A DNA stretch of 64,000 bases from CBDCZY01 sp965224745 (GCA_965224745.1 CBDCZY010000010.1:124001-188000); one strand, 5' to 3'; shown: positions 17,753 to 26,912, numbered from the stretch's first letter. Numbers and translations: made by a program. Notes: generated by a model from the sequence alone, not told the origin.

Positions 17753-19591
17753 ATGATTCTTGCTGAGTTCCATTTTTTGCGGCCCTTATGGTTGTTAGTA
17801 ACTATTCCACTGACTTACCTGCTTTGGTTATTGTGGCAAAGAACGATGCAACAAGGTAACTGGGCTAAGTATTGTGACGAAAGGCTATTGCCCTATATTC
17901 TTCAAAACAGGTCATCACAGAAAAATCGTAGTTCTTGGCTGCTAGTTGCAGTTGTTGGTATAGTTTCCATTATTGCTTTAGCAGGACCTGTTTGGGATCG
18001 ATTGCCAGTCCCGGTGTTTAAAAATACTTTTGGCAGAGTGATCTTGCTTGATTTGTCCAAAAGTATGGATGCTGCCGATTTAAAACCGAGCCGACTGGTT
18101 CGTGCCCGCTACAAAATAAGCGATGTGCTGAATGCTAAACTGGATGGCCAGACGGCATTGGTCGTTTATTCTGGCGATGCATTTGTGGTATCACCATTAA
18201 CAGATGATGTTGCAACGATTATAAATATGTTGCCTGCTCTCACCACAGATATAATGCCGAAAGATGGGAATAACGGTGCGGCTGCTATTGGCAAGGCAGT
18301 AGAACTTTTTAAGCAAGCGGGAGTGAGGAAGGGATCTATTTTGTTAGTAACGGATGGGGTTGACTATAAAAAAGCCCAGGATGAAGTAAAAAAAATTAGT
18401 CCTTACAAGCTCTCTGTGCTGGCGATAGGTACCTCGCAAGGTGCGCCAATTAATTTGCCGGGTGGTGGTTTTTTGAAAGACAGCCAAGGTTCCATAGTAG
18501 TACCTCGGTTAAATACCGGTGATCTCAGAGACCTTTCAAAACAAGGTCGCGGTGTTATGCATGCATTGACCGGAGATAACAAAGATATAAATGCACTTTT
18601 ACCACTGCTAGATCAAGCCTCGGTTGCCAATACCATAGAACGCGATGATCTTTTGATGGATCAATGGCGAGAGTTAGGTCCGTGGCTTGTTATATTGATT
18701 ATTCCTGTTGTGGCCTTGGCTTTTAGAAAAGGTGTTTTGTTCGTCATTTTGCTTCTCTTGGCCGGACAACCCAAAGAGTCGTGGGCATTTGACTGGAACC
18801 ATTTGTGGCAGAACCAAGATCAAAAAGCTCAAGAAGCATATGGTAAGCAGAATTATCAGCAGGCTGCTCAAGTGTTTAAAAATCCAGCGTGGCGTGCTGC
18901 TGCGGCTTATAAGTCGGGACAATATGAACAAGCGGTTAAAGACTTGGAAGGATTGGAAGATAACTCAAGTGTTTACAACAAAGGTAATGCTTTAGCCCAA
19001 CTCGGACGGTTGGAAGACTCGCTGGCGGCATATGAAAAGGTTCTGGAGTCTGAGCCCAATCATGAGGACGCAATATATAACAAAGCACTTGTTGAGGAAG
19101 CGCTAAAAAAGCAGCAGGAGAAACAGGAGAAGGAGTCAAGCCAAAATAATTCTTCGGATGATTCTAAAAATTCTGAAGAAAAACAAGCTGCAGATGAACA
19201 GCAACAAAAAAATCAAAACAATTCAGAAAAACCGGAAGATAAAGAGCAAAAAAAGAGTGATGAGCAACAAGCGAACCCAGGTAATCAACAGGACAGTGGG
19301 CAACGATCCGATTCAGATACTAACAAAGAACCTAACAAGCAACAAGATGAAACTGACAATCAGCAGTCAACCGATGAAGCTGAAGAAAATGAGTTAGAAA
19401 AACAACAAGCGCAAAAAGAGAGTGAAAAAGATGCTGTACCGCCTGCTGAAACAGCAGCAGAAGAAGAGAAGATGAGTGCAGCTCGGCAGAATAAGGTTGA
19501 TGAGCAGTGGCTGAAGCGGATTCCCGATGATCCTGGTGGCTTGTTGAAACGAAAGTTCGAATATCAATACCGGCGGCAGATGAGGCGGTGA
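17753..19591 (+). CDS. BatB/BatC-like protein: von Willebrand A plus TPR
   Basis: This inner-membrane protein has 612 residues. Two N-terminal membrane segments (about 8-28 and 62-82) are followed by a VWA domain (about 92-280). Its metal-site motif is LLDLSKSMDAADL (DxSxS), with a matching TDG in LLVTDGVDYKK. A further membrane segment sits at about 305-345, TPR repeats at about 355-440, and a very polar Gln/Lys/Glu/Asn-rich tail of some 140 residues precedes the end. VWA-TPR fusions are common in Bat loci of Proteobacteria, which act with a MoxR AAA+ ATPase. Here batD follows 67 bases downstream, but moxR, the DUF58 gene and batA are not upstream within the window; IS remnants occupy that side. 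Confidence 0.88.
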   Translation: MILAEFHFLRPLWLLVTIPLTYLLWLLWQRTMQQGNWAKYCDERLLPYILQNRSSQKNRSSWLLVAVVGIVSIIALAGPVWDRLPVPVFKNTFGRVILLDLSKSMDAADLKPSRLVRARYKISDVLNAKLDGQTALVVYSGDAFVVSPLTDDVATIINMLPALTTDIMPKDGNNGAAAIGKAVELFKQAGVRKGSILLVTDGVDYKKAQDEVKKISPYKLSVLAIGTSQGAPINLPGGGFLKDSQGSIVVPRLNTGDLRDLSKQGRGVMHALTGDNKDINALLPLLDQASVANTIERDDLLMDQWRELGPWLVILIIPVVALAFRKGVLFVILLLLAGQPKESWAFDWNHLWQNQDQKAQEAYGKQNYQQAAQVFKNPAWRAAAAYKSGQYEQAVKDLEGLEDNSSVYNKGNALAQLGRLEDSLAAYEKVLESEPNHEDAIYNKALVEEALKKQQEKQEKESSQNNSSDDSKNSEEKQAADEQQQKNQNNSEKPEDKEQKKSDEQQANPGNQQDSGQRSDSDTNKEPNKQQDETDNQQSTDEAEENELEKQQAQKESEKDAVPPAETAAEEEKMSAARQNKVDEQWLKRIPDDPGGLLKRKFEYQYRRQMRR

Positions 19592-19658
19592 ATGGTACAA
19601 TGCTCAAGCGCCTCGAAAGTGAATAATAGCTGTAAACAATAAAGGGCCATTCAGCCAA

Positions 19659-21410
19659 ATGACAAAGCAATTAATTAAGTTTAGGGCGAGATTTAATTCA
19701 GGTCTTTTCTTTATTTTCGCCCTGTTTTTTTTCAGTTTCTGGGCTCACGCAAGTAGTATAGCTGTTTCGGTTGATCGCAATCCTGTGGCATTGAATGAAT
19801 CCTTCAAATTAACTTTTTCTAGTTCAAATGAACCTGATAATGCACCGGATTTTTCACCACTTGAGCAAGATTTCGAAATTCTTAGCAGGAGTCAAAGCAG
19901 CAACGTTTCAATCATCAATGGGCAGTATCAGCGGCGGGTGGAGTGGTTGCTACAAGTTCTGGCTAAACGAGAGGGGAGACTGCTCATTCCGGAAATTTCT
20001 TTTGGCCGTGATAAAAGTACGGCTAGTGCTGTTGAAGTGAAAAAGGGGCAAATAGCTCACCAGAGTATATCGGCCGGTGGTGATTTGTTTATAGAGGTGG
20101 AAGCTGATCCGGTTCGTCCAATGGTCCAATCTCAAGTAATCTATCGGTTAAGGGTTTATCGAAAGGTCAGTATTTCCGGCGGCAATTTAACAGAACCGAC
20201 ATTGCCGGATGCATTGGTAGAACAGTTAGGCGAAGATAATAATTTCGAAACTCAGTATCAGGGGCAAACATATGTAGTGACTGAGCGAAAATATGCGATA
20301 TTTCCTCAAAAATCAGGGAGAGTAACTATACCTTCCATTGAGTTAAATGCTGAATTGGTTGTTGGTCAAAGACCGGGCTTTGGTGGTTTTTTTAATCGCA
20401 ATATTACCAGGACTAAACGCGTGAAATCTAAGAGTATAGAATTGGACGTATCGCCCATACCTAAACAATTCGCTCATTATCACTGGCTTCCAGCAGAGTC
20501 AGTTAGCTTGTCGGAGACATGGTCAGAAAAAAAATTGCAGGTTAATGTAGGAGAACCATTAACAAGGACTATTACCATAACTGCTAAAGGGGCCAGCAGC
20601 GATCAACTGCCTGAATTAAATTCAATTTCAGGAAAAGCGCCAACAGATTGGTCAGAAAGTATAAAAATTTACCCTGATCAGCCCGTTCTAGATGAGCAAA
20701 AGAAAATTGATGGGGTTGTTTCAACCCGGCAGGAGAAAGTTGCTGTCATACCTTCAAAGGCGGGAGAGTACAGCTTGCCCAAGATCGAAATACCCTGGTG
20801 GAACACTAAAACAGGCAAGATGGAGTTTGCCGTATTGCCACAGCGTCAATTGACTGCAATTGGCGCTAATGAGCCAGTAACTGCTCCAACAGCGAAACAA
20901 GTCGATTTGAAGTCTGCCAAGGCCTCTTCTTCGATAAATCAAGGAGCAAGCCTGCAGGACTTTGGCATATGGCATTGGATTTCATTGTTGCTGGCCATCG
21001 GTTGGATGGGGACAGTAATTTTTTTTCTCAGAGCATTGAAGAAAAAATCTGAGAACCTTGAAAACATGCGATCTGTAGATGTTAAGGAACAACTTTTAAA
21101 ATCAAAAGAATTAGTTAAAAAAATTAGGTTAGCCTGTCAACAAAATGATCCCACACAAGCGAAAGAAGCATTGATGGAATGGGGGAAGGCCGAATTCAAG
21201 GTATCAAATTTAGCCAAATTAGCCGCTCATTGTGGAGGCGAGTTTGGAGCAAAGATAATGACCTTAGAAAAGACGCTTTATGGTATTAATCATCAAAACT
21301 GGGAAGGCAAGTCGGTATGGCAGGCGTTTGAGCAGTATCAAAAGCAAGAAGGCAATAGCAAGATGGACTCGGCTGATAAACCTTTGTTAGAACCTCTCTA
21401 TCGATTGTAG
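19659..21410 (+). CDS. batD: BatD-family protein
   Basis: This 583-residue exported protein has a signal peptide (about 1-31, ending FWAHAS), several beta-rich repeats and one membrane segment near residue 430 (WHWISLLLAIGWMGTVIFFL). A cytoplasmic helical tail follows. N-terminal SIAVSVDRNPVALNESFKLT and EFEILSRSQSSNVSIING-like strands match BatD, a protein of the aerotolerance/MoxR-associated operon. Its exact biochemical role is unknown; a chaperone-like role with MoxR is proposed in the literature. It follows the VWA-TPR gene and is probably cotranscribed. It is the last intact gene before another cluster of IS remnants. Confidence 0.87.
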   Translation: MTKQLIKFRARFNSGLFFIFALFFFSFWAHASSIAVSVDRNPVALNESFKLTFSSSNEPDNAPDFSPLEQDFEILSRSQSSNVSIINGQYQRRVEWLLQVLAKREGRLLIPEISFGRDKSTASAVEVKKGQIAHQSISAGGDLFIEVEADPVRPMVQSQVIYRLRVYRKVSISGGNLTEPTLPDALVEQLGEDNNFETQYQGQTYVVTERKYAIFPQKSGRVTIPSIELNAELVVGQRPGFGGFFNRNITRTKRVKSKSIELDVSPIPKQFAHYHWLPAESVSLSETWSEKKLQVNVGEPLTRTITITAKGASSDQLPELNSISGKAPTDWSESIKIYPDQPVLDEQKKIDGVVSTRQEKVAVIPSKAGEYSLPKIEIPWWNTKTGKMEFAVLPQRQLTAIGANEPVTAPTAKQVDLKSAKASSSINQGASLQDFGIWHWISLLLAIGWMGTVIFFLRALKKKSENLENMRSVDVKEQLLKSKELVKKIRLACQQNDPTQAKEALMEWGKAEFKVSNLAKLAAHCGGEFGAKIMTLEKTLYGINHQNWEGKSVWQAFEQYQKQEGNSKMDSADKPLLEPLYRL

Positions 21411-21448
21411 TCACTCACCCCAACAAATTTAGATACCAAAACCAAGAC

Positions 21449-21523
21449 ATCTTATTCCAATTTAGTTAATATTCTTATAAAAATTGAAGTACTAATATGA
21501 GTAGAAAAAGAACAAACTACAGT
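21449..21523 (+). repeat. IS3-family element end, fragment
   Basis: ATCTTATTCCAATTTAGTTA followed by a start codon and the first nine codons of an IS3 transposase (MSRKRTNYS) parallels the end of the element at 2110-5032. The match stops at about 21523, where a different transposase fragment begins. It is a scar without function. Confidence 0.7.
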
Positions 21524-21850
21524 CAATCAACCGCTGAGCCGCTTGCGCTAACTTGGTTTGAAAAGGAACCGCGGTACCCTTCATCTTGGCGGTCTCCTTT
21601 TCGGCTTCAATCGTTTTCTTTGGCAGGTAGAAACGAAAATCTAACAACAAGCAGGCCCAGCGCTCTTTGATGGGTTTGAGCAAGCCGACCGAGACAACAT
21701 TCTGTGCCCAAGGGTAGTTGCTTTGATTGGTTTTTGCCGCATGATCAAAGATCGTCTTTCCCACTTTGGGATTAATAAAATCATCCAGTGCAACCAGTAT
21801 GCGTCCATCTGTTTCAGGCGTGGGAATTAATCCCCAGGTAGTTCCACAGG
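21524..21850 (-). pseudogene. DDE transposase fragment, family uncertain
   Basis: Minus-strand reading gives GRILVALDDFINPKVGKTIF, DHAAKTNQSNYPWAQNVVS and GLLKPIKERWACLLLDFRFY: a catalytic-core fragment of a DDE transposase, perhaps IS701-like or IS4-like. Both ends are missing; it passes in frame into an IS110-type N-terminus at about 21850, which suggests a random joining of two remnants. Confidence 0.6.
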
Positions 21851-22006
21851 CTTCAAATACAATAGTGGTTGGTTTGGTGTATTAAAAAGCCAAAGAAGAA
21901 AGTTGTTCTGTGTCACTTCCTTGTTGGAATGCACGCTTTTGTTGGTATACATACAAACTTGAATAACTTCTTTTGCTAAATCAACACCAATTATTGTATT
22001 CTTCAT
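21851..22006 (-). pseudogene. IS110-family transposase N-terminus, fragment
   Basis: The ATG at 22006 (minus strand, with AAGGAG upstream) starts a frame MKNTIIGVDLAKEVIQVCMY ending in TTIVFEACGTTW. The first Asp of the DEDD catalytic set (VDLAK) and the EAC motif identify IS110. Everything after about residue 53 is replaced by another transposase fragment. Confidence 0.72.
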
Positions 22007-22080
22007 GATCTGGGCTCCTTAATATCTTGTTTGAGAGCAACTATACCACTCCATCTTTCTAGGGTGGGGGAGCCCAATTA

Positions 22081-22150
22081 TCTGTTTCTACAGCGGGGAA
22101 GACAGACAAAAGACAAGTCAAGTTCGGATATTATCAAATCCTCGCTCCTA
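22081..22150. repeat. MITE-A, half copy
   Basis: It retains the core arm TCTGTTTCTACAGC, the GAAGACAGACAAAAGACAAG segment and the terminal repeat ending ATCCTCGCTCCTA. The other half is missing. It ends about 40 bases before mntA and may lie in its promoter region. Confidence 0.75.
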
Positions 22151-22187
22151 AGCATAAAAGTAACTTTTTCCTGCTAACATCATATTT

Positions 22188-22604
22188 ATGAAGATACTAA
22201 AACATAAAAATAATGATGTAGAACTACTGTTAATTAATAAATGGTTGTCTGTGCAGCCTTCTATTCATTTTGCAATGTTGTTTGGCTCTTTTGCAAAGCA
22301 AAAAGCTACGGCAAAAAGCGACATAGATATAGCCATTGAGATGAGCGAAGCATTGATGCCAGAAGTCAAACTAAACTTACTCCAATCATTCTCAGAATTA
22401 ACAGACCGAAAAATAGATTTAGTTGATCTAAAAACAGCAGGTGAGCCCTTACTAAATCAGATCATTCAACACGGAAAAATACTAAAAGGGAAAAAGTCTG
22501 ATTTTATTCAGTTAAGCATCAGAAACATCAACATGATGCAAGATTTTACCCCATACTTAAAAAGAACCCTCAAAGAACGACGGGCAAGATTACTTCATGG
22601 ATGA
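22188..22604 (+). CDS. mntA: MntA-like minimal nucleotidyltransferase antitoxin
   Basis: The 138-residue protein carries the minimal nucleotidyltransferase signature G33-S34-x10-D45-x-D47 (LFGSFAKQKATAKSDIDIAI). In MntA-HepT systems this enzyme transfers AMP groups to a Tyr of the HEPN toxin HepT and so neutralises it. A third acidic residue is plausible in the DRKIDLVDL strand. The gene overlaps hepT by eight bases (ATG of hepT lies within the last codons of mntA). The antitoxin looks intact, whereas its toxin partner is split by an insertion element. No strong ribosome site is visible before the start. Confidence 0.87.
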   Translation: MKILKHKNNDVELLLINKWLSVQPSIHFAMLFGSFAKQKATAKSDIDIAIEMSEALMPEVKLNLLQSFSELTDRKIDLVDLKTAGEPLLNQIIQHGKILKGKKSDFIQLSIRNINMMQDFTPYLKRTLKERRARLLHG

Positions 22605-24028
22605 AATCGTATTAGAAAAAAAAGTTGACTCAATTCTAAGATGTATACAACGTATAGAAAGCCGGGTGCCACCTGAAAAAGAACAATTCATGAAGGATCT
22701 TGATGCACAAGACGTAGTTGTTTTAAACCTCACCAGGATCATTCAACTGTGTGTTGATCTTGCCATGCATATGATTGCAAATACGAATATTGACACGCCA
22801 CAAACCATGTCAGAAAGTTTCAACAAACTAGAACGACTTAATATAATTGATAAAAAAATAGCAGATAAATTAAAAAGATCTGTTGGGTTCAGAAATATCG
22901 CAGTGTGTTAGGCGACAATTAACCTGTCCGGTCAGACGACAATTATCTTGACCGGTTGAGTGTATAAACTGATAAGTACTTTTTACTCTTAGGAGGAAGT
23001 GACTTGTCCGGTAAACACATCACTCAATTACAGGAAAATAGTTATATGAAAAATCGTCAGACAGGTTGTACGCAGGAGACATCCGCAGCAAAAGCCGGCA
23101 TCAGTGTTCGATCAGGTTGCCGGATCGAAAAAGGTGAAAGAGCTGAACACAAAGAACGAAAGTGGCGAACGCGCAAAGATCCATTAGAAGCCGTATGGGA
23201 CTCAGAACTGGTTCCGTTATTAGAAGATGAATCGTCCTTAACTGGCATTACCCTGTGGGAGCATCTGGATGAGCAGCATCCGGGAAAGTATCCAGAGAAA
23301 TACCTTCGGACACTGCAAAGACGTGTTAAACACTGGCAGGCCACACAAGGCCCGGACAAAGAAGTCATGTTTCGTCAGTCGGTACCTGCGGGTCATCAGG
23401 GACTATCTGATTTTACGCACCCCAATACCGTCATTACGATAGACGGGAAGGCGTTCGCACATTTACTGTACCAGTTTCGCCTGGCTTTTAGTGGTTGGCG
23501 TCATGTCCATGTTATTCAGGGCGGAGAAAGCTACAGTGCACTGGCTGACGGCTTACAAAGTGCATTACACACCTTAGGCGGTTCACCAAAGGAACATCGT
23601 ACAGACAGCCTCAGTGCGGCTTACGTCAATAACGTAGAAAAACAGCGACTGACGGAAGACTATCATGATTTATGTAAGCATTATGGCATGCGGCCCACCA
23701 CCAATAATCTGGGCATTAGTCATGAAAATGGCGCCATTGAAGCACCGCATGGCTCATTAAAACGTCGCATTGATCAAGCCATAAAGTTACGCGGTTCGAA
23801 TGATTTTTCTACACTCCGTGCTTATCGAGAGTTTCTTGAACACATTGTCGACAAACTGAACAGACGATGCAAAGGCAGGTTGGCCGAAGAGCACAAAACC
23901 CTGTTAGCCTTACCCAAACACCGATTTGTTGATTATGCTGAGCTGTCGGTAAAAGTCACCACCAGCAGTACCATTGCTGTAAAACGCGCATTGTATACCT
24001 GTAATGGTCAAGTTTTCTTGGAAGGATT

Positions 24029-24880
24029 TTAAGCCGCTTTTTTCATTTCTTTGGTTTTTTGATGAGGGGTTTTATAATCAATAGCAGAATGTAACCTTTT
24101 ATAGTTATAGAAACTAATATAGCTAGTCACAGCACTGACTACAGAGGAGTAATTAATAAAACTCAAATAGTTCAGCCTCTCTGTTTTTAAATTCCTAAAA
24201 AACCGCTCCATCACAGCATTATCCCAGCAATTAGCTCGACGGCTCATACTTTGTGTTATATCCAAGTCATGAAGATAATCAACAAATAGATTGGCTGAAT
24301 ATTGAACCCCTTGGTCTGAATGAAACATTAATTGTTGAGTATCTGGCTTGTGTTTATTAATCGCATGTTCTAATGCTGACTTTGCAAGCTCTGCATTGGG
24401 TTCTTCTGATAATGCCCAGCCCATAATTTCTCTTGACCCAAGATCAAGTATACAAGCTAAATAGCTCCAGCCTGTATAGGTTTTAATGTAGGTAATGTCA
24501 CCTACCCAGTGCGTATGAACAGTACTGGGATTAAACTGTCGTTTAAGTAAATGATCCGCTTTCTTGTGGACTTCTCCCGCTGGATAGCTGTGTCGCTTTT
24601 TAGGTTTTATGGCAATGACATTCGATTTTTTCATTAATGAAGCTGTTTTATAAACGCCTATTTCAATCCCTCTGTTAGCTAATTCAACCTGAGTCCTTCG
24701 TTTACCATAGGTATGCTGAGTTTCAATGGCTATCAATTTAATTTGTTCTATGGTTTCTTGTTCTTCATCGCTCATTTGATTATTAATCTGATAGTAGTGT
24801 GTACTGAGAGCTATATTAAATAGTGTGCAAAGCTCTGTTGTTTGATAGCCTGGAGAAGCCTTCTTTATTTCAACAATCAA
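24029..24880 (-). CDS. IS3-family transposase, OrfB part
   Basis: The 283-residue catalytic part carries an N-terminal HTH_21-like region (YQINNQMSDEEQETIEQIKL, then QHTYGKRRTQVELANRGIEI) and an rve-type core. Catalytic candidates are Asp in HWVGDITYIKTYTGW, Asp in MFHSDQGVQYSANLF and Glu in NAVMERFFRNLKTERL. It is probably made mainly as an OrfAB fusion by -1 frameshifting at the slippery A-AAA-AAG (24925 down to 24919), which lies in the correct phase inside orfA. The frame overlaps the end of orfA by four bases. Confidence 0.92.
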   Translation of the reverse strand: MIVEIKKASPGYQTTELCTLFNIALSTHYYQINNQMSDEEQETIEQIKLIAIETQHTYGKRRTQVELANRGIEIGVYKTASLMKKSNVIAIKPKKRHSYPAGEVHKKADHLLKRQFNPSTVHTHWVGDITYIKTYTGWSYLACILDLGSREIMGWALSEEPNAELAKSALEHAINKHKPDTQQLMFHSDQGVQYSANLFVDYLHDLDITQSMSRRANCWDNAVMERFFRNLKTERLNYLSFINYSSVVSAVTSYISFYNYKRLHSAIDYKTPHQKTKEMKKAA

Positions 24881-25200
24881 TTCAGATTGTTGTTGTCTCG
24901 AACAAAGAAGGCTGTGGCCTTTTTTAGTATTTCATTATCCCTTTTAGCTCGCCATAATTGCTTCTCTAGGCTTTGTATTTTCTGTTGTTCTGGGGTTAAC
25001 GCTTGCTTATCCTGAGGTGTATTACCTTTGAGTTCATCTAAATATTGCTTTTTCCATCGCCTCACAGCAGAGTCACCTGCTCCTGATATTTCCATTACCT
25101 GCTTATTGGTATATCCTTCATTTACCATGAGTTTAGCGTAGTCTAGACGCTGTTCTGTGGTGAAGGTTGTTTTAGGTTTTACTGTGGTTATTTCGGTCAT
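24877..25200 (-). CDS. IS3-family OrfA, helix-turn-helix part
   Basis: The 107-residue protein has a helix-turn-helix (FTTEQRLDYAKLMVNEGYTN, then AVRRWKKQY) and a leucine-zipper-like helix (QQKIQSLEKQLWRAKRDNEI). It binds the element ends and serves as the N-terminal half of the OrfAB transposase. The codons for Leu-Lys-Lys in EILKKATAF carry the slippery heptamer A-AAA-AAG, which is in the right phase for a -1 shift into orfB. Confidence 0.92.
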   Translation of the reverse strand: MTEITTVKPKTTFTTEQRLDYAKLMVNEGYTNKQVMEISGAGDSAVRRWKKQYLDELKGNTPQDKQALTPEQQKIQSLEKQLWRAKRDNEILKKATAFFVRDNNNLN

Positions 25201-25776
25201 TTTTTATCCTAATTTTGGGTTGGATTATAAGCTATAAATCCTTCCAAGATTATTAGACCATTACAACCGTCCCTTCACGCCTTATCGGTGAAAGCGTCAG
25301 GGTGCATCTCTACCATGATCGTTTGGTCTGCTTTGTTGGCCAAACTCGGGTGATCAATCTGCCTCGGATTTATCCAACAACGCCCACCGGCCGAGCGCGA
25401 CGAATAGATTACCGGCATATCATTCATTCTCTGGCAGCCAAACCACAAGCCTTCCGCTTCTCACAGTTTCGCGATAATATTTTGCCTAACACGCAATATC
25501 GGGCTTTATGGAAGCAGGCAGAGAAACAGTTTACACCGCAAGAAGCATGCAAGTGGATGGTTGCTGTTTTACGCTTTGCCTATGATTATGATTGCGAAAG
25601 TGCCCTGGCAACTGAGCTAATGCGACAGGCAGAACAAGGTGCCTTGCCCGATTTAACATCCCTGCAGGCAAGGTATTTACAACACAGTACACCGCCACCG
25701 ATACCGCTACGCCAACACCAGGTTGCTGACTATGATCAACTACTGACCGGTCAGTGGATGAGACAGGAGGTGTGCT

Positions 25777-26514
25777 GTGAGTGATGGTTTGCCAATGATG
25801 TTAAAAGAACTTCGCTTGCTGGCTTTTTGGCAATATTATGAAGCTTATCAGGAACAGGCCACAAAACAGGCATGGGGCTATAGCCAATACCTGTCTAAAC
25901 TGTGTGAAAATGAAATTGCACGGCGCTTTGAAACGCGAGTTTGCAACTGGACCAAAGAAGCCAAATTACCCCGGGGCAAAAGTTTTGCCACCTTAGGCTT
26001 TGATGAATTACCGGAAACCATTCAAAAGAAAGTGATTGGGCTGCGCGATAATACCCAGTGGGCGCTACAGGCAGATAATGTTTTATTGATTGGCCCTTCC
26101 GGTGTCGGTAAATCGCATATTGCTTCTGCTTTGGGGCTTCATCTTATCGAACAAGGCATCCGGGTAAAATGGTTGGCTGCCACCGCACTGGTGCAATTAC
26201 TGCAGCAGGCCAAAAAAGAGCTGGATTTAATGGCTGTGATGAGTCGACTGGATAAATATCGTGTACTCATTATCGATGATATTGGTTATGTTAAAAAAAC
26301 GGATTCAGAAACCCAGGTCCTGTTTGAGTTTATTGCTCATCGTTATGAAAGTGGCAGCTTGATCATCACATCAAACCAGCCATTCAGTCACTGGGATCAG
26401 ATATTCCCGGATACATTAATGACCGTAGCCGCCATTGACCGCATTATCCATCATGCCACGATTCTTGAAATCGACGGCAACAGTTACAGGAGGAAACATC
26501 AGAAAAAATCATAA
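25777..26514 (+). CDS. istB: IS21-family helper ATPase IstB
   Basis: This is a complete 245-residue AAA+ ATPase of the DnaC-like type that selects target DNA and stimulates IstA. Walker A is GPSGVGKSHIAS (about 105-116), Walker B LIIDDIGYVKK (about 165-175), with the sensor-type stretch SLIITSNQPFSHWDQIFPD further on. GTG start at 25777, eight-base overlap with istA. Unlike the istB of copy 1 it runs to its natural end just before the right inverted repeat. With istA split, the copy may depend on the intact istA of copy 1. Confidence 0.93.
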   Translation: MSDGLPMMLKELRLLAFWQYYEAYQEQATKQAWGYSQYLSKLCENEIARRFETRVCNWTKEAKLPRGKSFATLGFDELPETIQKKVIGLRDNTQWALQADNVLLIGPSGVGKSHIASALGLHLIEQGIRVKWLAATALVQLLQQAKKELDLMAVMSRLDKYRVLIIDDIGYVKKTDSETQVLFEFIAHRYESGSLIITSNQPFSHWDQIFPDTLMTVAAIDRIIHHATILEIDGNSYRRKHQKKS

Positions 26515-26912
26515 AAAACCTTAAACACTCAACCGGCCATCATAATTGTCGCCAAACCGGACAAAGTAATTGACGCGAGACAGCAGTGCATAATTATGAC
26601 GAGCTGGATTTAAACCTAACGTTTGATATTGCAAACAAGCATATTGATGACTTTAAGACATTCACAAAACAAATTTTAGAATTTAATCATAAGAGTTGAG
26701 CCGCAAATAATTAAAAAAACCAAGAAATAGGGAACAACGCCGAACCGGAGAATTTGTATCTGTTTCAGAAAACCTTTTGGGTTTTGCATTAAAAATGAGT
26801 GATAAATTAAAAGATAAATGAACCTACTATCCTAATAATCGAGTAAATATATACTATTCAAATGGCGCTGATTGGGAATACTGCTCTATGGGGTGAGTAG
26901 TTACGTTTTTGG

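Larger units (their letters stand above)
24000..25265 (-). mobile_element. IS3-family element inside istA of IS21 copy 2
   Basis: This 1266-base element has terminal repeats TGTAATGGTCAAGTTTTCTT and, at the other end, TGTAATGGTCTAATAATCTT (imperfect, then TGGAAGGATT at both). TG/CA tips and a 3-bp duplication ACC are standard for IS3. Both ORFs and the frameshift signal are intact, so it may be active. Confidence 0.94.
23004..25784 (+). pseudogene. istA: istA split by an IS3-family element
   Basis: The 5' part (23004-23999) and 3' part (25266-25784) rejoin to the same 503-residue IstA as copy 1, with one substitution noticed (Ile to Thr near residue 233). The IS3 element lies after the third base of the codons for ALYT, with ACC duplicated on both sides (23997-23999 and 25266-25268). 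The 5' ORF runs into the IS3 end and stops at 24032. The catalytic core remains in the 5' part, but the C-terminal third is cut away, so function is doubtful. Confidence 0.93.
22906..26582 (+). mobile_element. IS21-family element, copy 2, with an IS3 insertion
   Basis: Left end TGTTAGGCGACAATTAAC and right end (complement) TGTCTCGCGTCAATTACT align over about 58 bases, including two inner blocks GTCCGGT and CGACAATTAT that are probably transposase-binding repeats. The direct repeat GCAGTG flanks it at 22900-22905 and 26583-26588. istB is complete, but istA is split by the IS3 element at 24000-25265. It is nearly identical to copy 1, so the duplication is recent. Confidence 0.93.
22597..26699 (+). 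pseudogene. hepT: hepT toxin gene split by IS21 in its catalytic motif
   Basis: The 5' part (22597-22905, 103 codons) and the 3' part (from 26589 to the TGA at 26697-26699, 36 codons) join in frame once the IS21 element and one copy of its 6-bp target duplication GCAGTG are removed. The result is a 139-residue HEPN protein, a normal length for HepT. The joined sequence restores R99-N-I-A-V-H104-N-Y106, the R-x4-H-x-Y RNase motif whose Tyr is the AMPylation target in the family. The insertion lies between Val103 and His104. As it stands the ORF ends with Cys-stop inside the element, so the toxin lacks the catalytic His and the modified Tyr. Confidence 0.92.

Noticed and set aside
26700..26912. 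Possible remnant gene after hepT
   Set aside because: Short frames with stops and no recognisable pattern.
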